Shown here one piece after another: positions 61,752-64,000 of a stretch of 64,000 nt of DNA. How positions within the stretch are numbered: the first letter of the stretch is position 1; each line of letters begins with the position of its first letter. The position numbers and the translations under genes were made by a program. Under the pieces are notes generated by a model, which had not been told where the DNA came from, did no database searches, and was given only the letters and a program-made list of their open reading frames with translations. Source of the DNA: Methanofastidiosum methylothiophilum (lineage in GTDB: Archaea > Methanobacteriota_B > Thermococci > Methanofastidiosales > Methanofastidiosaceae); assembly GCA_001587635.1 (NCBI GenBank), contig LNJE01000002.1:1-64000 (forward strand). The letters are read 5' to 3'.

Positions 61752-61871
61752 ATGATAATATGTACAAAATATCAGGATAATATAAATATAGGTTGTGCTA
61801 AATATGTGGATAACCGAAACTCTTATATAGATATATCTCCTATATATCATACGGATGCTAGAGGGACATCA

Positions 61872-62054
61872 ATGAAACTCATATCAGTACAAATACCAGA
61901 GGCATATATGAACGGATTAGACGAGTTGGTTAATTATGGGTATTTTCCTAATAAGAGTGAAGCCATAAGATCAGCTATCAGAGACATGCTAAAGAACGAG
62001 CTTGGTGGGTTTAGATCACTTAGAAATGAAGGAATATCTGGAAAAATAAAATAA
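61872..62054 (+). CDS. Ribbon-helix-helix regulator, CdrS-like, upstream of ftsZ
   Basis: 60 residues from ATG 61872 (SD GAGGGA at 61861): MKLISVQIPEAYMNGLDELV, then PNKSEAIRSAIRDMLKNEL, the ribbon-helix-helix fold. A start at 61752 with its own AAGGAG would add 40 residues with two cysteines. A short RHH protein just before ftsZ, 29 nt apart, matches CdrS, the archaeal cell-division regulator known from haloarchaea. It would autoregulate this operon and other division genes. Which start is used is unresolved. Confidence 0.85.
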   Translation: MKLISVQIPEAYMNGLDELVNYGYFPNKSEAIRSAIRDMLKNELGGFRSLRNEGISGKIK

Positions 62055-62083
62055 ATAAATAATTATACAATTGGGGGTTTTAT

Positions 62084-63235
62084 ATGAAAGGCATCTTGGA
62101 AAATGCTTCAAGATATACTCAAACTAATAACTTTGAAGAAACTGCGGCAGAATTAGAAGGTATCGGACATGCTAGGATAATATGTGCTGGATGTGGCGGT
62201 GCTGGTAATAATACTATAAACAGACTTTCAATGCTTGGAGGGGTCATGGGTGCGGAGACAATTGCCTTGAATACTGATAGGCAGCACTTAGAAAACATCC
62301 AAGCTGACAAAAAATTTGTTATTGGAAAGGAACTAACAAAAGGTCTTGGAGCAGGAGGAGACCCAAGTGTCGGCTGGGAGGCCGCACAAGAGGATAGGCA
62401 TAAATTAAAAGATTTATTTAAAGACGCAAATTTAGTTTTCGTCTCTGCTGGTTTAGGAGGCGGAACTGGAACGGGAAGCGCCCCTGTAGTCGCTGAAGTT
62501 GCTAAAGAGTGTGGTGCATTGGTTGTAGGAGTAGTTACACTACCCTTTAGAATGGAAGGCTCACACAGATTTGAAAAAGCTATTCAAGGGCTTGAAGCTT
62601 TTAGAAGATATGCAGATACGGTTATCACATTAGATAATAACAAACTACTTCAACTTGTTCCGAATATGCCAATTGATTATGCATTTAGTGTATCTGACGA
62701 AGTTTTAGCGGAAATGGTTAAAGGTATCACAGAAACTATTACACAACCAAGTCTTGTAAATTTGGACTATGCTGATGTAAGGACAATTATGCAAGATGGA
62801 GGAGTTGCAGTAATCGGTGTTGGCGAATCAAATACAAAAAACAGAGTTGAAGAAGCAGTTCATGAAGCAATGACTTGTAAGTTACTAGATGTTGACTACA
62901 AAAATGCAAAAGGTGCACTTGTCCATGTTTCAGGTGGCAGCAATATGACCCTAAACGAAGCCAATAGGGTTGGAGAAATCGTTAATTCAATTATGGACCC
63001 TGAAGCAAAAATCATCTGGGGAGCAAGAGTCGATGAAAGTCTAAAAGACTCTATGAGGGTAATGCTCATTATGACTGGAGTAAAATCACCATTCATATCT
63101 GGAAGAGCAGCCGATGGAGACATAGAATTACAGCCATTCGAAAGAGATGCCAGAAGAAAGAAAATGGGCGGCGGCGAAGGTTTTGGAAGAAGCATCGACT
63201 GGGCAAAATACGGAATAGATGATCTATTCAGTTAA
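62084..63235 (+). CDS. ftsZ: Cell division protein FtsZ
   Basis: 383 residues. The tubulin-type GTP-binding motif GGGTGTGS lies at 125-132, after GCGGAGNNTINRL at 36-49; the T7 region is NLDYADVRTIMQDGG. The C-terminus ends FGRSIDWAKYGIDDLFS, a probable partner-binding peptide. It polymerises into the division ring. GGGGG at 62073-62077 gives a ribosome-binding site. Archaea often have two FtsZ types; which one this is cannot be settled without alignment. Confidence 0.97.
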   Translation: MKGILENASRYTQTNNFEETAAELEGIGHARIICAGCGGAGNNTINRLSMLGGVMGAETIALNTDRQHLENIQADKKFVIGKELTKGLGAGGDPSVGWEAAQEDRHKLKDLFKDANLVFVSAGLGGGTGTGSAPVVAEVAKECGALVVGVVTLPFRMEGSHRFEKAIQGLEAFRRYADTVITLDNNKLLQLVPNMPIDYAFSVSDEVLAEMVKGITETITQPSLVNLDYADVRTIMQDGGVAVIGVGESNTKNRVEEAVHEAMTCKLLDVDYKNAKGALVHVSGGSNMTLNEANRVGEIVNSIMDPEAKIIWGARVDESLKDSMRVMLIMTGVKSPFISGRAADGDIELQPFERDARRKKMGGGEGFGRSIDWAKYGIDDLFS

Positions 63236-63296
63236 AGTGTTTATTTCATTTTATTAAATTCTATTTTCTAACTATAAAATATTTATTTTGATAAAT

Positions 63297-64000
63297 TTAA
63301 CGCCCTCCAACTCCCCCTCCACCAAATCCTCCACCACCACCGAAACCCCCTCCGCCTCCAAATCCTCCACTGCCACCCCCACCGCTACTTGGCTGGGTGT
63401 AAGAAGATATTGGGATAAAAGATCTATTTATTGTATGATAGGGAACAACATTTGTTTCTTGTATGTTGATGTTAAGGGCTTTCATCGCGGCTTCAACTTT
63501 GTCTCCAACTCCCAATGCAGTTCCATATACAAGCCATTCTCCCCACATTAAGAGGTCTCCTGGAGAGTATTTCTTCATTAATGCTAAATCAGACAAGAAT
63601 TTAGTAAAGGCATCCCATTCAAGTTTTTCTTTATAGCTATCATTTTTCCATATACCAAATAATGTTGTAGGGAATGCAATTGCAATTATTGATTGGATTA
63701 CTATTATTATCGATGCAATAAGAGAACTTAAGGCATTAGTTGCAAAAGGTACCAATAATAACATAATGATAGATATTATAGCCAATACTATACCGGAAAT
63801 CAAGACCGGTACTGGCCTAGTTCTTCCTTCAACTATATAATTTCTTATAATCTCTCTATCAGTTGATTTAACGCTTGTGATACTGTTCAAAGATGATTGG
63901 TAACTTAACATGGTTGTTTGATTTATAACATTATTTCTGGCACTTTTAGCTAAAGAATCAATCGATTCAGTATCAACTACTCCATTTGTCCCTACTCTCT
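63297..64000 (-). CDS. DUF2207 family membrane protein, C-terminal part
   Basis: Open from the window edge to the stop at 63297, so the N-terminal part is missing. Two membrane helices are visible (VPVLISGIVLAIISIIMLLLVPF and SLIASIIIVIQSIIAIAFP), then a soluble segment (FTKFLSDLALMKKYSPGDLLMWGEWLVYGTALGVGDKVEAAMKAL) typical of DUF2207, and a tail made of GGGGFGG repeats ending VGGR. The family is exported and uncharacterised. The tail is encoded by a low-complexity CCx/ACC-rich repeat at 63300-63391. Confidence 0.85.
   Translation of the reverse strand, partial: RVGTNGVVDTESIDSLAKSARNNVINQTTMLSYQSSLNSITSVKSTDREIIRNYIVEGRTRPVPVLISGIVLAIISIIMLLLVPFATNALSSLIASIIIVIQSIIAIAFPTTLFGIWKNDSYKEKLEWDAFTKFLSDLALMKKYSPGDLLMWGEWLVYGTALGVGDKVEAAMKALNINIQETNVVPYHTINRSFIPISSYTQPSSGGGGSGGFGGGGGFGGGGGFGGGGVGGR

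Overview
The window is most likely from a methanogenic euryarchaeon with an AT-rich chromosome. Archaeal markers include a thermosome subunit, archaeosine synthase, KEOPS subunit Cgi121, Pth2, an archaeal-type ThrS, pyruvoyl arginine decarboxylase, PhoU/TrkA_C proteins and TATA boxes of the TTTATAWA type about 25 nt before many starts. Methanogenesis is indicated by a methanogenesis marker 11 protein next to a short homocitrate-synthase-type enzyme (AksA, coenzyme B synthesis). UvrA, dPGM-type phosphoglycerate mutase, a bacterial-style Lon-like protease and FtsZ point to a mesophile that has taken up bacterial genes. A Methanofastidiosa-like lineage would fit, but nothing here proves the taxon. 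Undetermined bases (N) in two genes suggest a metagenomic or mixed assembly.

Layout. 1-10 kb: the end of a membrane protein, a decayed ORF, a HEXXH protein, SemiSWEET, purB-arcS-yjbQ, a peroxiredoxin-like protein without its catalytic cysteine, gpmA, pdaD and a rhomboid protease. 10-18 kb: tRNA-Ala and tRNA-Val, then mmp11-aksA-TPP decarboxylase facing an argG-argH-GMC oxidoreductase operon. 18-28 kb: Fic protein, two exported beta-propeller proteins with membrane anchors, serA, a Trm112-like protein, a three-gene membrane cluster resembling surface-polysaccharide functions, an Lrp regulator, then tRNA genes on the minus strand. 28-36 kb: stand-alone RAM domain, thermosome, AlkD, PAP2-like protein, UvrA. 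36-46 kb: nitroreductase, Lon-like protease, a split desulfoferrodoxin pair, iorA, PAS sensor, hypB and class II ribonucleotide reductase.

46-54 kb: gcvH, a NifX-like protein, a CoA-disulfide-reductase-like flavoprotein with a cysteine-rich insert, ubiX, and a thrS-flavoprotein-purA-pth2 operon. 54-61 kb: small exported proteins, DUF4349, an RCK_N-DHH phosphoesterase, coiled-coil protein, thiamine-binding protein, DUF373 and two PhoU-TrkA_C proteins, a possible nucleotide-signalling/potassium neighbourhood. 61-64 kb: tRNA-Arg, Cgi121, a ribbon-helix-helix regulator of CdrS type directly before ftsZ, and the 3' part of a DUF2207 membrane protein with a glycine-rich tail.

The best leads for something undescribed are the TPP enzyme in the aksA cluster (candidate for the 2-oxosuberate decarboxylase step), the C-x3-C-x2-C insert in a flavoprotein's nucleotide-binding loop, the two possible starts of the cdrS-like regulator, the RCK/DHH/PhoU neighbourhood, and several perfect palindromes placed on promoters. 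Functional calls rest on motif recognition by eye; no database search was run.
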